From Candidatus Thioglobus pontius (lineage in GTDB: Bacteria > Pseudomonadota > Gammaproteobacteria > PS1 > Pseudothioglobaceae), in assembly GCA_014384345.1 (NCBI GenBank), contig JACNGB010000026.1:1-61170 (forward strand): a DNA stretch of 61,170 nt. Reading direction: 5' to 3'. Shown here piece by piece: positions 21,037 through 33,031 of the stretch. Each line of letters opens with the position of its first letter. The stretch's first letter is position 1. The notes below the pieces were generated by a model, which was not told where the DNA came from, did no database searches, and saw only the letters and a list, made by a program, of their open reading frames with translations. Both the position numbers and the translations under genes were made by a program.

Positions 21037-21740
21037 TAGTTGAGATTGGTTTTTAAATAAAAATTTGCAAGTAGCAAGTCTTCGGGCGTGGTTATTTTAA
21101 GATTTTGCTTAGAAGACTCAACTAGGAGTGATTGTAACCCAATGTGTTCCATGGCGCTAGCTTCATCGGTGATGCTAATGTTGTCGGCATCAGCCGTTAT
21201 TAATGCATTGAGCAGTGTACCAAATCGATACATTTGAGGTGTTTGCGCCTGCCAAAGGTTGCTTCGATCAACAGTACTTTTGGTTAAATTTTGCTCTCCC
21301 AGCTTGATGGTGTCAACCACTTTGGTCGCTAGTAGGCCGCCTATATCAGTCTGCGTTACCTGCTCAATTAATCGGTTAATGTCATGAGGGCTGACGCAAG
21401 GTCGTGCGCTATCATGAACCAGTACCCAGTCAGAGTCTTTAACATGAGGTTTTAAGTCAATTAGCGCATTGATAACAGAATGATGACGCTGCTCACCCCC
21501 TGTGGCGATTGCTAATAATTTTTCATGAGTGCTAAAGGGTGAGTGCTGAAATGACTGATCATTGGGTGCTAATGCAATAACGCAACCTTTGATACTTTTG
21601 ATTGCCAACAAAGTTTTTAGGGTTTGATCTAAGACACTTAAACCATTGTCAAGCGTTAGATATTGCTTGGCAATTCCTGCTTTCATACGCGATCCAACGC
21701 CACTAGCAGGTATAACAAGATAGCATTGATCAGTTGGCAT
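21036..21740 (-). CDS. ispD: 2-C-methyl-D-erythritol 4-phosphate cytidylyltransferase
   Basis: VIPASGVGSRM, VLVHDSARPCV, TDEASAME. Confidence 0.94.
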   Translation of the reverse strand: MPTDQCYLVIPASGVGSRMKAGIAKQYLTLDNGLSVLDQTLKTLLAIKSIKGCVIALAPNDQSFQHSPFSTHEKLLAIATGGEQRHHSVINALIDLKPHVKDSDWVLVHDSARPCVSPHDINRLIEQVTQTDIGGLLATKVVDTIKLGEQNLTKSTVDRSNLWQAQTPQMYRFGTLLNALITADADNISITDEASAMEHIGLQSLLVESSKQNLKITTPEDLLLANFYLKTNLN

Positions 21741-21810
21741 AGGGTATGGTTGTTAAATAGAGTGAATTTTATTATACCCAAGCAATGAGTAAACTTAACT
21801 TAAGGAGTGT

Positions 21811-22170
21811 TTATTCTGGCGTAGAGGTGCTGATCTGATAGTATTGTTCGCCCGGTTTAATGAGTCCAAATTTTTGACGAGCTATTGATTCTAAAATTTC
21901 TAATTTTTGATCTGATTTTGCCGCTAGCTCAAGACGCAACTGTTGATTTTCAAGTGATAATTGTTGATTTTGAGAAATCTGCTGGTCTAAGGTGGATTGT
22001 TTGCTGTAAATGTCAAATGGAAAATTGTTACTAATAAAATTTTGACGAATCAAACTAACCAAGACAACAATCAGAATAATGCTAATCCAATAGCGATAAA
22101 AAAAGCCAAATAAACTATTTGGCTTTTGATAGCGCCGTTGAGTTTGGCGCAAATGTGGCTTGATTTTCAA
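21811..22170 (-). CDS. ftsB: FtsB/DivIC-like septum formation initiator
   Basis: Single TM plus coiled coil, ARQKFGLIKPGEQYYQI. Confidence 0.75.
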   Translation of the reverse strand: MKIKPHLRQTQRRYQKPNSLFGFFYRYWISIILIVVLVSLIRQNFISNNFPFDIYSKQSTLDQQISQNQQLSLENQQLRLELAAKSDQKLEILESIARQKFGLIKPGEQYYQISTSTPE

Positions 22171-22188
22171 GCTGATAACTACAATGTT

Positions 22189-22428
22189 TTAGCCATCTGC
22201 AAGATTTTTACCGTCTTTAGCATCTTGTGAAAACATCCAGATAGCGCCACCAACAATGTAGATGACTGAAAAAATAACGGCCAGAGCAGCAATGTATTGA
22301 GCTGTACCTGAAATTATTTCGGTGTATGACAAAAGAATCAATGCTAGTGGCACAACAAGTGTTACTGCCAAAGTTCCAATCATTAAGATGTTTCCTCTTA
22401 CGCCGCTATTATCTACTGTTGCGCTCAT
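22189..22428 (-). CDS. small two-TM hypothetical protein (79 aa)
   Basis: ORF with RBS-like ggagaca upstream, two TM segments. Confidence 0.6.
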   Translation of the reverse strand: MSATVDNSGVRGNILMIGTLAVTLVVPLALILLSYTEIISGTAQYIAALAVIFSVIYIVGGAIWMFSQDAKDGKNLADG

Positions 22429-22497
22429 GTTGTCTCCCTTGTATAAAATTAATTGAAATTATTATATCACAGATATTTTTTACTTTATTGATGTAAA

Positions 22498-22893
22498 TCA
22501 ATTTTTTACCAATAAAGTGTTGGATAGTTTATCGTGCCAGGTTAAATTATTTTTATCGAACAGTTGATAGATAAATCCTAATCCAAATACCGAAAATGAA
22601 ACCAGTCCTAGTGCAAATCTAATAAAGGCCTGTGAGTGGGTAATATTTTGTTGGTTGTGTTGGATCACTTGAAATTTCCAAGCCTTCATGCCAATTGTTT
22701 GCCTACCTTTTACCCAAGATAGTGCGAAGTATAAATACACAGTTGGTAGGGTGATCGTATATAAGAATGCATTACCAATATCACCGAAAATAGCAATAAC
22801 AATCATACCAACAAAAAATACCAATGAAAAAGCTAGAAAGGCGTCATAAACGATTGCGCCCAATCGGCGCAGCAAAGAAACATCAGATTTCAT
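22498..22893 (-). CDS. RDD family membrane protein
   Basis: RRLGAIVYDAFLAF, KGRQTIGMKAWKFQV. Confidence 0.88.
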   Translation of the reverse strand: MKSDVSLLRRLGAIVYDAFLAFSLVFFVGMIVIAIFGDIGNAFLYTITLPTVYLYFALSWVKGRQTIGMKAWKFQVIQHNQQNITHSQAFIRFALGLVSFSVFGLGFIYQLFDKNNLTWHDKLSNTLLVKN

Positions 22894-23734
22894 GATTAAA
22901 TAATAAGTTAGGGTTGATGACAGTTTGATTTAGATAAACGCCAAAATGCAAGTGTGGTCCGGTGGCTCGACCAGTTTGACCGATGGTGCCAATAATTTCT
23001 CCCTGTGTGAGTAGTTGTCCTGGTTCGACCAAGCGTTTATCGAGATGAATATAGGCACTAATCAACCCTTGACCATGATCGATAAAAACAGCATTGCCAT
23101 TAAAAAAGAAGCTGTCACTGATAATTACTCGCCCAGCCGCTGCCGCTTTAATCTCAGTGCCGATATCACCTGCATAATCAACACCGGTGTGTGGTCGTCT
23201 AGCCTGACCATTGTAAAAACGTTTAAATCCAAAAGGACTGGTCATAACACCGTCAACAGGGCGAATAAGATTTGTATTGGATAGTTGTTCATTAGAAAAT
23301 GTTTGTCTGGCTTTAGATAAGATGGGGCGCTCTTGTTTGATTCTATCCATGTGAGCAAGATTTGGATTAACGTATTTTTTCTTTTTTCCAGTTAGGGTAA
23401 TGTGTTGTTCCTGGTAGCCATGATCAGAAATATCAAAATTTACATGGCGTTCAGAAAAATCCTTAATGGTAAGTTGTTTTTGACCAATTTTAGCTAAGAG
23501 TGGAATACCAACCAACGCTTGCCAGTGGGTATCGTTTATGTGTTGCACGTACACCGGAACTTTGCTGTAATAAGCGCTAGGATTGGCGTGATTAGTTTGA
23601 AAATCAATCACGGCAATACCACCTGGAATTGGCGTATTGGCCACGCTCAATATGGCCAGTGCATTAAAAGGAATGAGTAGTAGTAAATATTTAATGTGTT
23701 TCAATTTTTTCAACCTTGGTGACGATAACACCAT
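22883..23734 (-). CDS. M23 family metallopeptidase
   Basis: RPHTGVDYAGDIGTEIKAAAAGRV, GATGPHLHFG-type motif. Confidence 0.93.
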   Translation of the reverse strand: MVLSSPRLKKLKHIKYLLLLIPFNALAILSVANTPIPGGIAVIDFQTNHANPSAYYSKVPVYVQHINDTHWQALVGIPLLAKIGQKQLTIKDFSERHVNFDISDHGYQEQHITLTGKKKKYVNPNLAHMDRIKQERPILSKARQTFSNEQLSNTNLIRPVDGVMTSPFGFKRFYNGQARRPHTGVDYAGDIGTEIKAAAAGRVIISDSFFFNGNAVFIDHGQGLISAYIHLDKRLVEPGQLLTQGEIIGTIGQTGRATGPHLHFGVYLNQTVINPNLLFNHEI

Positions 23735-25091
23735 CTGTTAGTCGTGTGGTAATCAGCTGTTTAGGGCTTACTTGATTAACGGATGTTAACACGTTATTTT
23801 GTTCATTAGTGGTGATGCTGTAACCTCTAGACAAAGTGCTTAGTGGCGATAAGTGCCCCAAAGCATTAGCATGATTTGCTAAGCTGTTTTTATATTGGGA
23901 GATGTGTTGTTGTGTGGCCTGTATGAGTCGCTTATTTAGCTCAGAAAGTGCGTTAGAATTATGCTCAAGTAGCCGACTCATGTGCTGATTAAGCTGATTA
24001 GCCGATACTTTATTTAGGGTAATGGCTTGTTGAATACGCGCGCTAGGTGAATGCTGTTTTAATTTAGAAAATAGGGTGCTTAGCCGGGATTCAAGCTGGT
24101 TAGTTTTAAGTGTTGCGCTAGCATTTAATCGATAAGATAGATAATCTAATTGTTGAGAAAGTAAATTAATAATCTTGTCTGGAGTGACAATTCGCAGGCG
24201 TAATTGCTCAAGTTGTGCTTGCTGCTGCTGTTGGTATTGTGAGGTGTATTGTTGTAGCGTTTTGAAAGATTTCTCTAGTTGAGATAATAATTCCAATCGG
24301 TCAGGGGTGGCTAGCATGGCAGCCGCACTAGGTGTGGGTGCGCGTACATCAGAGACAAAATCCACCATGGTGGTATCAGTTTCGTGACCCACAGCACTAA
24401 TCACTGGCGTGTTAATGTTAACAATGGTTCGAGCTAATGACTCTTCATTGAAATTCCATAAGTCTTCTAGTGAGCCACCACCCCTGGCTAAAATAATAAC
24501 GTCGCATCGACTATCATGATCGGCTGCTAACAACGCTTGAATAATTTTTTCAGCTGCACCATCTCCTTGTACAGGTGTGTCAAATAATAAAATATCAGCA
24601 AACGGATAGCGTTTATGTAATACTCGGATAATATCTTGAATGACTGCACCTGTTGAGGATGAGACAACACCAATGGTTTGAACTTTTGTAGGAAGTGGTT
24701 TTTTGCGGGCTGGATCAAACAAGCCTTCAGCTGATAGTTTGTTTTTAAGTTGTTCAAAAGCTAAATTTAAATTACCCACACCGACTGGCTCAACATGCTG
24801 AATAATTAGTTGAAAATCACCCCTGGCTTCATACAAAGTTGGTGCAGCTCGCACCAAAACCTCCATGCCATTTTCAGGGGTAAATTTAATGTTGCGCTGA
24901 TTAAGCCTAAATAGGGCGCAACGAATTTGTCCTTTGTTATCTTTTAAAGAAAAATACCAATGCCCAGACGCAGGGCGGACTAGATTAGAAATCTCTCCTT
25001 GTAACCAACAAGTGGGGATATTGTTTTCAATGGTTTTATTGCACAGTGATAAAAAATCAGAGACCGTGTAAATTTCGTCCAAATTAAACAT
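23691..25091 (-). CDS. xseA: exodeoxyribonuclease VII large subunit
   Basis: WLQGEISNLVRPASGHWYFSLKD, DVIILARGGGSLEDLWNFNEE. Confidence 0.95.
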   Translation of the reverse strand: MFNLDEIYTVSDFLSLCNKTIENNIPTCWLQGEISNLVRPASGHWYFSLKDNKGQIRCALFRLNQRNIKFTPENGMEVLVRAAPTLYEARGDFQLIIQHVEPVGVGNLNLAFEQLKNKLSAEGLFDPARKKPLPTKVQTIGVVSSSTGAVIQDIIRVLHKRYPFADILLFDTPVQGDGAAEKIIQALLAADHDSRCDVIILARGGGSLEDLWNFNEESLARTIVNINTPVISAVGHETDTTMVDFVSDVRAPTPSAAAMLATPDRLELLSQLEKSFKTLQQYTSQYQQQQQAQLEQLRLRIVTPDKIINLLSQQLDYLSYRLNASATLKTNQLESRLSTLFSKLKQHSPSARIQQAITLNKVSANQLNQHMSRLLEHNSNALSELNKRLIQATQQHISQYKNSLANHANALGHLSPLSTLSRGYSITTNEQNNVLTSVNQVSPKQLITTRLTDGVIVTKVEKIETH

Positions 25092-25094
25092 GAC

Positions 25095-25583
25095 TTATTG
25101 CTTGAGTAGGGCGAACACTGCACCACTGCCACCATCTTTATCAGGGCATGAATTAAAAGCGATCACTTGTGGATGCTGATTCAGAAAACTAACCACTTGA
25201 GTTTTTAAAATACTCATGCCATTTTCACTGTGATAGCCTTTTCCGTGAATAATTTGGATAAATGGCTCATGCTGATGATGATACATAAATTGACTCATAG
25301 ACTCGCAAGCCTCAGTAACCGTTTGCCCATGAAGGTCTAGTGTTGCTGTGTAATCAATATCGCCACGCTTCATTTTTTTAATCAGTTTGGGAGAAAGACC
25401 GTTTTTTGCATAACTCACTATTTCTGAGCCGTTTAATCGAGCTTCGGTGATATAACTATAAGCTGTGAATGCAGGTAGGTTGACTTGATTGGTGGTGCGA
25501 GCACCAGCATCTTTATCAATCGGCGCATTGGCATCAATTGTGGATCTGAATAATTGTTTATCGTCTTCGTTGATTGATGTCAT
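25095..25583 (-). CDS. Smr-domain protein
   Basis: LDLHGQTVTEA, IIHGKGYHSENG. Confidence 0.9.
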   Translation of the reverse strand: MTSINEDDKQLFRSTIDANAPIDKDAGARTTNQVNLPAFTAYSYITEARLNGSEIVSYAKNGLSPKLIKKMKRGDIDYTATLDLHGQTVTEACESMSQFMYHHQHEPFIQIIHGKGYHSENGMSILKTQVVSFLNQHPQVIAFNSCPDKDGGSGAVFALLKQ

Positions 25584-25592
25584 ACAGGTATA

Positions 25593-25618
25593 AAAAAAGC
25601 CCTCAAAAGAGGGCTTTA
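25593..25618. terminator. Rho-independent terminator (bidirectional-looking) downstream of rpsT
   Basis: AAAGCCCTCAAAAGAGGGCTTT flanked by A/T tracts. Confidence 0.85.
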
Positions 25619-25641
25619 TTATAGCAAACTAACTATTTAAA

Positions 25642-25902
25642 TTAGAGTGCTTTGATCTGTGTATTAAGACGAGACTTTTTTCTAGCTGCTTGGTTTTTAT
25701 TCATTAAACCTTTGCTAACTGCTTGGTCAATCATTTTTTGCATTGCACCAAAACCGCCTTGAGCTTCTTCTTTATTGCCAGCTTCTAATGCGTAAGTTAC
25801 CTTCTTGATAAATGTGCGAACTTTAGCGCGAATTTGTGAATTGTGCTTGTTGCGTTTTGTTGCTTGTCTTGCGCGTTTTTTTGAACCTGCTGAATTAGCC
25901 AT
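25642..25902 (-). CDS. rpsT: 30S ribosomal protein S20
   Basis: MANSAGSKKRARQATKRNKHN. Confidence 0.95.
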   Translation of the reverse strand: MANSAGSKKRARQATKRNKHNSQIRAKVRTFIKKVTYALEAGNKEEAQGGFGAMQKMIDQAVSKGLMNKNQAARKKSRLNTQIKAL

Positions 25903-26001
25903 CTTGTTATTTGAGTGTTAAATATTTAAAGGCGTAATTATAAAGTCTTAGTGAGTAAAAGTCTAGTGGCAATTTAAAATTTAAATCACAATAGTTATTG
26001 G

Positions 26002-26652
26002 TTAATCTTCCACTAAATAAATGGGCTTATCAAGTGTATCAATCGCAGCTAGCATTTTGCGTTTGTTAACAATTAAATGCCAAGTTTTGCCACCTTGAGA
26101 TTTCCACAAAGACACAGCGCGTATACCCGATAGCAACAAAGCCCTAATATGATTAGCAGTACGTGTATTAGATAGATACGTCTGCTCTCCTTTAACCATA
26201 ATTCTTGGATTGAGTTCACCCAAGGTATTTTTATATAATTCACCTAATCTGGCAATAGAGTTGCCATGAGTAATTTCAAAAAAATCTTGTTTATTGAGTG
26301 CGTTAATTTCAGTGGTAATGGTGTCTAATAGTGCTGGATTCTTCATTAATTTTTTTTCAAGATTTATTAATGACAAGGCGTAGAAGACAACAGTTTGTAT
26401 AGACTTTGTTTGCTTACCTAGGGCAATTCTTAAAGCTTTCATGCCAATAGATAATTGAGACTGGGCATCAAACACCTCTTCAACTTTGGTGCTGGTTGAT
26501 AAGATGCTGGCTAAACTGGCACTAGAGCCTTTTGTGTCACAGCTGCCACTAGAGGCAAGTTGGTCGACTAATGTGGCACTTTGCAGAACACCAGCCAGTG
26601 CCAAAATTTGATTATTTAGGTTACTCATTATTTCTTTGCTCGATAATTGCAC
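26002..26652 (-). CDS. hflD: HflD-like lysogenization regulator homolog
   Basis: Length and position downstream of mnm[16 protein letters not shown]. Confidence 0.82.
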   Translation of the reverse strand: MQLSSKEIMSNLNNQILALAGVLQSATLVDQLASSGSCDTKGSSASLASILSTSTKVEEVFDAQSQLSIGMKALRIALGKQTKSIQTVVFYALSLINLEKKLMKNPALLDTITTEINALNKQDFFEITHGNSIARLGELYKNTLGELNPRIMVKGEQTYLSNTRTANHIRALLLSGIRAVSLWKSQGGKTWHLIVNKRKMLAAIDTLDKPIYLVED

Positions 26653-27727
26653 CGCCTAAACAAATATCATCTTGATAAAAAACGATAGATTGCCCTGGTG
26701 TAATGGCTCTTTGTGGTTGATCAAAAATTACTTCAATTTGGTTATTTTTATGGATTATTTTACAATCCTGAGAAGCTTGTCGATAACGAATTTTAGCCTG
26801 GCAGATTAAGGGTAAGTTTGGTTTTTTATCAATCCAATGATTTTTTGAAGTGCTTAGTTTATTGTTATACAGCAAAGGGTGATCACCCTGAACAACTAAC
26901 AGTTCATTAGTATCAACACGTTTGTCAGCCACAAACCAGGGCTCTGGCGAATCACTGAATCCACCGCCAATCTCTAGGCCTTTTCGTTGGCCAATGGTAT
27001 AAAAAGCCAAGCCTTGATGTTGTTTGATAATTTGCCCATGCTCATCAACCATATTGCCAGGTTGGTTGGGTAGATAGGTTTGTAAAAATTCAGAAAAATT
27101 ACGCTCACCAATAAAACAAATTCCGGTTGAATCTTTTTTATCAGCTGTGATTAAACCATGCTCTGTAGCAATTTCTCGTACACGTGTTTTGCTAATTTCA
27201 CCCAGTGGAAATAAGCTTTTACTGAGCTGATATTGGCCAAGTAGATATAAGAAATAACTTTGGTCTTTGTTATCATCCAAGCCTGTTCTTAGTTGATAAA
27301 TATTGTTTTTCTGGGTGATTCTTGCATAGTGACCTGTGGCAATTTTATCTGCCCCTAGTGATAGCGCATAATCAAGAAATACCTTAAATTTTATTTTTTG
27401 ATTGCACAATACATCGGGATTAGGCGTTCTGCCTTTTTTGTGCTCTTGCAGAAAGTCTTCAAATACGTCATCCCAATAATCTGCTGAGAAATTTTTAGTA
27501 TGAAGTTTAACGCCGAGTTTGTCAGCTACCTTTTGCGCATCAGATAAGTCTTGCTCGGCGGTGCAGTAACCGTCTTTATCATCCTCATCCCAATTTTTCA
27601 TAAACAGAGCTTCTACCTCATAACCCTGTTCTAATAGCATGATTGTGGCAACTGATGAATCTACACCACCAGAAAGACCAACAATGATTTTCTCTTGCTT
27701 ATTCAAAGATCTCGTACGCCTGAACAA
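26621..27727 (-). CDS. mnmA: tRNA-specific 2-thiouridylase
   Basis: [28 protein letters not shown]. Confidence 0.95.
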   Translation of the reverse strand: MFRRTRSLNKQEKIIVGLSGGVDSSVATIMLLEQGYEVEALFMKNWDEDDKDGYCTAEQDLSDAQKVADKLGVKLHTKNFSADYWDDVFEDFLQEHKKGRTPNPDVLCNQKIKFKVFLDYALSLGADKIATGHYARITQKNNIYQLRTGLDDNKDQSYFLYLLGQYQLSKSLFPLGEISKTRVREIATEHGLITADKKDSTGICFIGERNFSEFLQTYLPNQPGNMVDEHGQIIKQHQGLAFYTIGQRKGLEIGGGFSDSPEPWFVADKRVDTNELLVVQGDHPLLYNNKLSTSKNHWIDKKPNLPLICQAKIRYRQASQDCKIIHKNNQIEVIFDQPQRAITPGQSIVFYQDDICLGGAIIEQRNNE

Positions 27728-28616
27728 TGCGTTGTACTAATTTATGTCTAACAACATCACGCGAACTAAAATGACAAAAAGAAATTTTCGACTCGTTTTC
27801 TAAAACTTTCATCGCATGAAGCAGACCTGATTGATTAGGCTTGGCTAAGTCAATTTGAGTAATATCACCGGTGATGACCATCTTTGAGCCAAAACCCATA
27901 CGGGTTAAGAACATTTTCATTTGTTCAGTGGTGGTATTTTGTGCTTCGTCTAAGATAATAAAAGATTCATTAAGGGTGCGACCACGCATAAAGGCCAGTG
28001 GCGCCACTTCGATAATATTTTTATCCAATAGTTTTGCTACTTTTTCAAAGCCCATCATTTCATACAGGGCGTCATAAATAGGACGTAGGTAAGGGTCAAC
28101 TTTTTCAGTGAGGTCGCCGGGTAAAAATCCAAGTTTTTCACCAGCTTCAACCGCTGGACGTACGAGTACAATACGCCTAACATCAGATTGTTCTAATGCT
28201 TCAACAGCACGTGCAACAGCCAAATAAGTTTTACCCGTGCCTGCAGGGCCAATACCAAACGTACAGTCTTGCTTTTTAATGGCTTTAACGTAGTGCTGTT
28301 GATTGCGCGAACGCACATGAATAAATTTTCGTTTGGTTTTAATGTTGACTGACTCGTCTGGCAAGTCATTATGCGTATAAGCTTTAATACTCATTTCAAC
28401 ATCGTGTGCACTAATGGTTTGGGTTTTAGCCAGTAAGCTTAAATCTTGCAATACGCGAGCAGCCATGTGCTTATTGTCACCCTGGATAACAAATTCCTCA
28501 CCCTTGTTATTGATTTCCACATCTAGGCTTTTGGCGATAGAGTCTAAATTACGATCAAATGAGCCGCAAACACTAGCTAATTGTTCGGAGTGATCAACGT
28601 CAAGGGTTATGTGCAT
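27699..28616 (-). CDS. phoH: PhoH-like ATPase
   Basis: [38 protein letters not shown]. Confidence 0.93.
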   Translation of the reverse strand: MHITLDVDHSEQLASVCGSFDRNLDSIAKSLDVEINNKGEEFVIQGDNKHMAARVLQDLSLLAKTQTISAHDVEMSIKAYTHNDLPDESVNIKTKRKFIHVRSRNQQHYVKAIKKQDCTFGIGPAGTGKTYLAVARAVEALEQSDVRRIVLVRPAVEAGEKLGFLPGDLTEKVDPYLRPIYDALYEMMGFEKVAKLLDKNIIEVAPLAFMRGRTLNESFIILDEAQNTTTEQMKMFLTRMGFGSKMVITGDITQIDLAKPNQSGLLHAMKVLENESKISFCHFSSRDVVRHKLVQRIVQAYEIFE

Positions 28617-29926
28617 AGCTCACCTATTAAAGAATTGCCACGAGCGGCAGTAATTTTGACATCAACAATTTGGCCAATGAGCGATTCATCACCTTCAAAG
28701 TGCGTATTGCGCATATTTTCAGTTCGTCCAAATAGGTTGTTATCTTTTCTGGCTTTATTTTCAACCAATACTTTTTGTACGCTACCTATCATTGATTTTG
28801 AAATTACCTCAGTGGATTCATCAATGGTTTTTTGTACCAGGGAGAGCCTGTCTTTTTTAATTTGCATATCAACATCATCCACAAAATTACCTGCTGGTGT
28901 GCCAGGACGGGCCGAATAGATAAAGCTAAAGGATTTATCAAAGCCAATATCATTGATAAGCTTCATGGTGTCTTTAAAATCTTGATCATTTTCACCTGGG
29001 AAGCCAATAATAAAGTCGCTTGATATGGAAATATCAGGGCGAATTTCGCGCAGTTTTCTAATTTTAGACTTGTATTCAATCGCCATATGGCCACGTTTCA
29101 TCAATCCTAAGATTTTGTCAGAACCGCTTTGAATAGGTAAATGAAGGTGCGAAACTAGTTCTGGCACCTCAGCATAAGCTTCAATTAAAGAGTCTGAAAA
29201 TTCAACGGGGTGTGAAGTGGTGTAGCGAATGCGGTCAATGCCTTCGATTTGCGCCACAATATTAATCAGTAGTGCTAAGTCGGCCATGGTGCCATCGTCC
29301 ATTTCACCTTGATAGGCATTAACATTTTGGCCTAATAAATTAACCTCACGCACCCCTTGGCTGGCTAGCGTTTCCACTTCCTTAATTACGTCATTAAAAG
29401 GGCGAGAAACTTCTTCACCTCGAGTGTAAGGTACCACGCAAAACGTACAATATTTGCTACAGCCTTCCATGATCGATACAAAGGCACTAACGCCATTTGA
29501 TTCTGGCTCAGGCAGATGATCAAATTTTTCAATTTCTGGGAATGAAATATCGATACTGGTTTGTTTGTTACCCAGTACATCATTCAGCATGGTTGGCAGA
29601 CGGTGCAAGGTTTGTGGGCCAAAAATAATATCTACATAGGGAGCTCGTTTTAAGATGAGCTCGCCTTCTTGAGAGGCAACACAACCACCCACGCCAATCA
29701 CTAAATTAGGATTCTTTTCTTTGAGTTTGCGCCAACGCCCCAATTGATGAAATAATTTCTCCTGGGCTTTTTCACGAATAGAGCAGGTATTGAGTAGTAG
29801 CACATCAGCTTCATCAGCACTATCTGTCAGCGTTAAGTTGTGCGAGTGCTTAAGCACGTTGATCATTTGATCAGAGTCGTACTCATTCATTTGACAGCCA
29901 AATGTGCGAATATGTAGTTTATTCAT
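28607..29926 (-). CDS. miaB: tRNA-2-methylthio-N6-dimethylallyladenosine synthase
   Basis: [35 protein letters not shown] tail. Confidence 0.96.
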   Translation of the reverse strand: MNKLHIRTFGCQMNEYDSDQMINVLKHSHNLTLTDSADEADVLLLNTCSIREKAQEKLFHQLGRWRKLKEKNPNLVIGVGGCVASQEGELILKRAPYVDIIFGPQTLHRLPTMLNDVLGNKQTSIDISFPEIEKFDHLPEPESNGVSAFVSIMEGCSKYCTFCVVPYTRGEEVSRPFNDVIKEVETLASQGVREVNLLGQNVNAYQGEMDDGTMADLALLINIVAQIEGIDRIRYTTSHPVEFSDSLIEAYAEVPELVSHLHLPIQSGSDKILGLMKRGHMAIEYKSKIRKLREIRPDISISSDFIIGFPGENDQDFKDTMKLINDIGFDKSFSFIYSARPGTPAGNFVDDVDMQIKKDRLSLVQKTIDESTEVISKSMIGSVQKVLVENKARKDNNLFGRTENMRNTHFEGDESLIGQIVDVKITAARGNSLIGELCT

Positions 29927-29941
29927 ATTTTAATCTTACAG

Positions 29942-30979
29942 CTACGATTTAGAATTTTGCTGGATGTGTAGCGTTTGTGTCGGGTAGGCGATTTCAGCTT
30001 GATGCTGTTCAATAATATTAGCCACCTCAATCAAGATAGCTTGTTTAATTTTTTGATACTCGCTTTTACTGGTGGTTTTGGTAAAGGCGTAGATATTAAA
30101 GTCAATAGATGATGCATTAAAGTAATTAAAGTAAACACGTAATGCTTGGCTTTGATCAATATCTTTGTGGGTTTTCAGTAGGTTTTCTACCGCATCAACA
30201 ATTGCAGGCATTTGCTTAATATCGTCATAACGAATACCCACCACTTCTTTGATACGACGATTAGTCATACGTGACGGGGTTTCGATTGGGATAGAGGCAA
30301 AGATTGAATTAGGGATATAAACCGGATTCTTGCTAAAAGTACGAATCCGTGTCATGCGCCAGCCGATTTTCTCTACCGTACCTTCAAAATCACTAGAACG
30401 AATCCAATCGCCAGTAGAAAATGGTTTATCCATTTGCAACATGAGCCCGCCAAAAATATTTGACAACATGTCTTTAGCGGCAAAACCCATCACAATACCA
30501 CCCACACCACCAAAGGTGAGTAAGCTAGAAATAGAGAAGCCTAAGAACTGAGCAATACCCAATAGAATGGCAGTTACTATTAGAATTTTAATCAGTCTAG
30601 AAAATAGCCTAACTGAATCATTATCAACATTATTTTCTTTTTCGATTAAGTAAGCTTCAACGCCTGATATAACGCGAACAATTCCCCAAGTAATAATAAA
30701 GATTGGAGTAATATCGATATATTCGACAACCATAGTTAGCGCTTGAATTTGATCTTTGAAAGCGCTAATAGAAAAATACAACCAGCCAAACCAAATCAGC
30801 ACTTTTAGCGGTGTGGAAGCGGCCTTAATTAGATGATCATCCAATTGGTTTTTGGTTCGCCCAGCGTGCTTTGCAACTTGAGTTAAGATAAAGCCCAAGA
30901 TGATATGAGCAACTAACGCCACAGCAAATAAAATACCTGCGACTTGATAAGGAGTCATGTTTTGTAAAAAATCATTCAT
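29942..30979 (-). CDS. MscS-type mechanosensitive ion channel
   Basis: GGVGGIVMGFAAKDMLSNIFGGLMLQMDKPFSTGDWI. Confidence 0.9.
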   Translation of the reverse strand: MNDFLQNMTPYQVAGILFAVALVAHIILGFILTQVAKHAGRTKNQLDDHLIKAASTPLKVLIWFGWLYFSISAFKDQIQALTMVVEYIDITPIFIITWGIVRVISGVEAYLIEKENNVDNDSVRLFSRLIKILIVTAILLGIAQFLGFSISSLLTFGGVGGIVMGFAAKDMLSNIFGGLMLQMDKPFSTGDWIRSSDFEGTVEKIGWRMTRIRTFSKNPVYIPNSIFASIPIETPSRMTNRRIKEVVGIRYDDIKQMPAIVDAVENLLKTHKDIDQSQALRVYFNYFNASSIDFNIYAFTKTTSKSEYQKIKQAILIEVANIIEQHQAEIAYPTQTLHIQQNSKS

Positions 30980-30996
30980 AAGCTGTATTTTAGCGC

Positions 30997-31590
30997 TTAT
31001 TTTAAGTATTTGAGCGGATTAATTGCTTGATCAAATTTCTTCATTTCAAAGTAAAAAGGTCGATCGTTAGTGCTTGCAATCACATCACCCTTTTTAACTT
31101 GATCTCCAAGTGATACTTGTAATGCTTGGGTTTGTGTGTAAATACTGCTAAATCCTAGTGGATGGCGAATAATTATTATGGTGCCGTCGCTTTTTATTTT
31201 ATCGCCAATATAAATGACCTTTCCATCTCGAATGCTGCGAATGGCCTGATTATTACGCGTGGCAAATGCTACCCCTGGTTTTTGCTTGGTAAACGTTTGA
31301 CTAACTTTAGCATTTACTGGAGTGCGCCAATTCGTGGCTTTTTTTGCTATTTTTTTAACGGTTTTTTCACTGATTTTTTTTGCTGAATTATCAGTTATTC
31401 GTGAATTTTTTTGAGTAGGGGGAGTGGCCCCTTCTAGGCGTTGGTGGTTAATATTTTCCAGTTGAGAGGATTTTTCAACAACAATAACAGCTCGCTTAGG
31501 AGACTGAGAGTAGCAGCCACTTAAAGTTAGTATAAGTACAATACTAAGTAATTTAATCCACATACCAAACGCCAACAATAACAATAACAA
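30997..31590 (-). CDS. NlpD/EnvC-like M23 peptidase-domain lipoprotein
   Basis: Lipobox LSGC; GVAFATRNNQAIRSIRDGKVIYIGDKIKSDGTIIIIRH; LytM fold. Confidence 0.85.
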   Translation of the reverse strand: MLLLLLAFGMWIKLLSIVLILTLSGCYSQSPKRAVIVVEKSSQLENINHQRLEGATPPTQKNSRITDNSAKKISEKTVKKIAKKATNWRTPVNAKVSQTFTKQKPGVAFATRNNQAIRSIRDGKVIYIGDKIKSDGTIIIIRHPLGFSSIYTQTQALQVSLGDQVKKGDVIASTNDRPFYFEMKKFDQAINPLKYLK

Positions 31591-32125
31591 TCAGCCCATA
31601 ACCCAGGCGATCAATATATTTTTGCAACCATTGGTCACACGCATCGCCATAAGCTTGCACTAACCCAGCCACCAAATAATAACGTGCAGCTCGTGCAACG
31701 ATTGAAATCGCCACAAAAGGCAGTATTGGCATCGCCATGCTACCTGCGCTAATCGTGGCTAGCTTATAAGGAATGGGGCTAAAGGCGGCGATACCCACCA
31801 CCCAAATACCATATTCATCAAAAAAACTCTTGATTAGCACAACTGATTCAGGTTTGACTAACCCATAGTTTAGTAAAAAATCCAATAGAATATCACCAAG
31901 GAAATAGCCGGCTAATCCACCCAAAACAGAAAAAATGGTTGCAATAGAGGCAAATGAATAAGCTTTGTTAGGTTGTTTTAACGCCATAGGTGCCAAAAGA
32001 ACATCAGGTGGCGGATAGGGTAGTACGCTAGATTCTAAAAAACTAACCGCCGATAACCAATAAACAGCAAAGCGGCTGTGTGCCCAATTTAAAGCGGTTT
32101 GATAAATCTTGGAAAAGATTTGCAT
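31553..32125 (-). CDS. DedA/YqaA-family membrane protein
   Basis: SFLESSVLPYPPPDVLLAPMAL, AAFSPIPYKLATISAGSM. Confidence 0.88.
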   Translation of the reverse strand: MQIFSKIYQTALNWAHSRFAVYWLSAVSFLESSVLPYPPPDVLLAPMALKQPNKAYSFASIATIFSVLGGLAGYFLGDILLDFLLNYGLVKPESVVLIKSFFDEYGIWVVGIAAFSPIPYKLATISAGSMAMPILPFVAISIVARAARYYLVAGLVQAYGDACDQWLQKYIDRLGYGLIVIVIVGVWYVD

Positions 32126-32131
32126 CGAAGA

Positions 32132-33031
32132 CTAGTTATCTTTTACCATTGGAAAGCCTAGCGCCTCACGCGAGTCGTAATAAGTTTGTGCAACTTTTTG
32201 ACTCATAGCGCGTACGCGTCGAATAAAACGAGCACGATCTGTCACACTAATGGCGTGACGTGCATCAAGCAGGTTAAATAAGTGCGAAGCTTTCATGACT
32301 TGCTCATAAGCGGGATAAGGTAGTGCTTGTTCAATCAGTTGTTCATTCATGGATTCAGCCTCATCAAACTGCTTGAAGAGTACATCGGTATCGGCAATTT
32401 CAAAGTTGTATTTTGATTGCTCCACCTCATTTTGATGGAATACATCGCCATAGCTAACACCTTCCGTCCAAACCAAATCAAATACTGAGTCAACCCCTTG
32501 TAGGTACATGGCAAGACGCTCTAGGCCGTAAGTTAACTCGCCAGAAACTGGCTTACAAGCTAAACCACCAACTTGTTGAAAATAAGTAAATTGCGACACT
32601 TCCATGCCGTTAAGCCAAATCTCCCAGCCCAAACCCCAGGCCCCCAGTGTTGGCGATTCCCAATTATCTTCCACAAAGCGCACATCGTGTTTGGTTAAAT
32701 CAATACCAATCTCTGTTAATGATTCTAAATATAAATCCTGAATGTCTTTAGGAGACGGTTTAAGTATTACTTGAAATTGATAATAATGCTGCAAGCGATT
32801 TGGATTTTCACCATAACGACCATCGGTTGGGCGGCGTGACGGTTGCACGTAAGCTGATTTCCATGGTTCAGGGCCAATAGCGCGTAAAAAAGTTGCTGGG
32901 TGAAAAGTACCTGCACCCATTTCCATGTCAAAAGGTTGTAGCAATGTGCAGCCTTTTGAAGCCCAAAAATTTTGTAATTTTAAAATTAAATTTTGAAAAG
33001 ATGCAGTGGCATCAAGCGCTGACATTGACAT
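32132..33031 (-). CDS. glyQ: glycyl-tRNA synthetase alpha subunit
   Basis: [35 protein letters not shown]. Confidence 0.97.
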   Translation of the reverse strand: MSMSALDATASFQNLILKLQNFWASKGCTLLQPFDMEMGAGTFHPATFLRAIGPEPWKSAYVQPSRRPTDGRYGENPNRLQHYYQFQVILKPSPKDIQDLYLESLTEIGIDLTKHDVRFVEDNWESPTLGAWGLGWEIWLNGMEVSQFTYFQQVGGLACKPVSGELTYGLERLAMYLQGVDSVFDLVWTEGVSYGDVFHQNEVEQSKYNFEIADTDVLFKQFDEAESMNEQLIEQALPYPAYEQVMKASHLFNLLDARHAISVTDRARFIRRVRAMSQKVAQTYYDSREALGFPMVKDN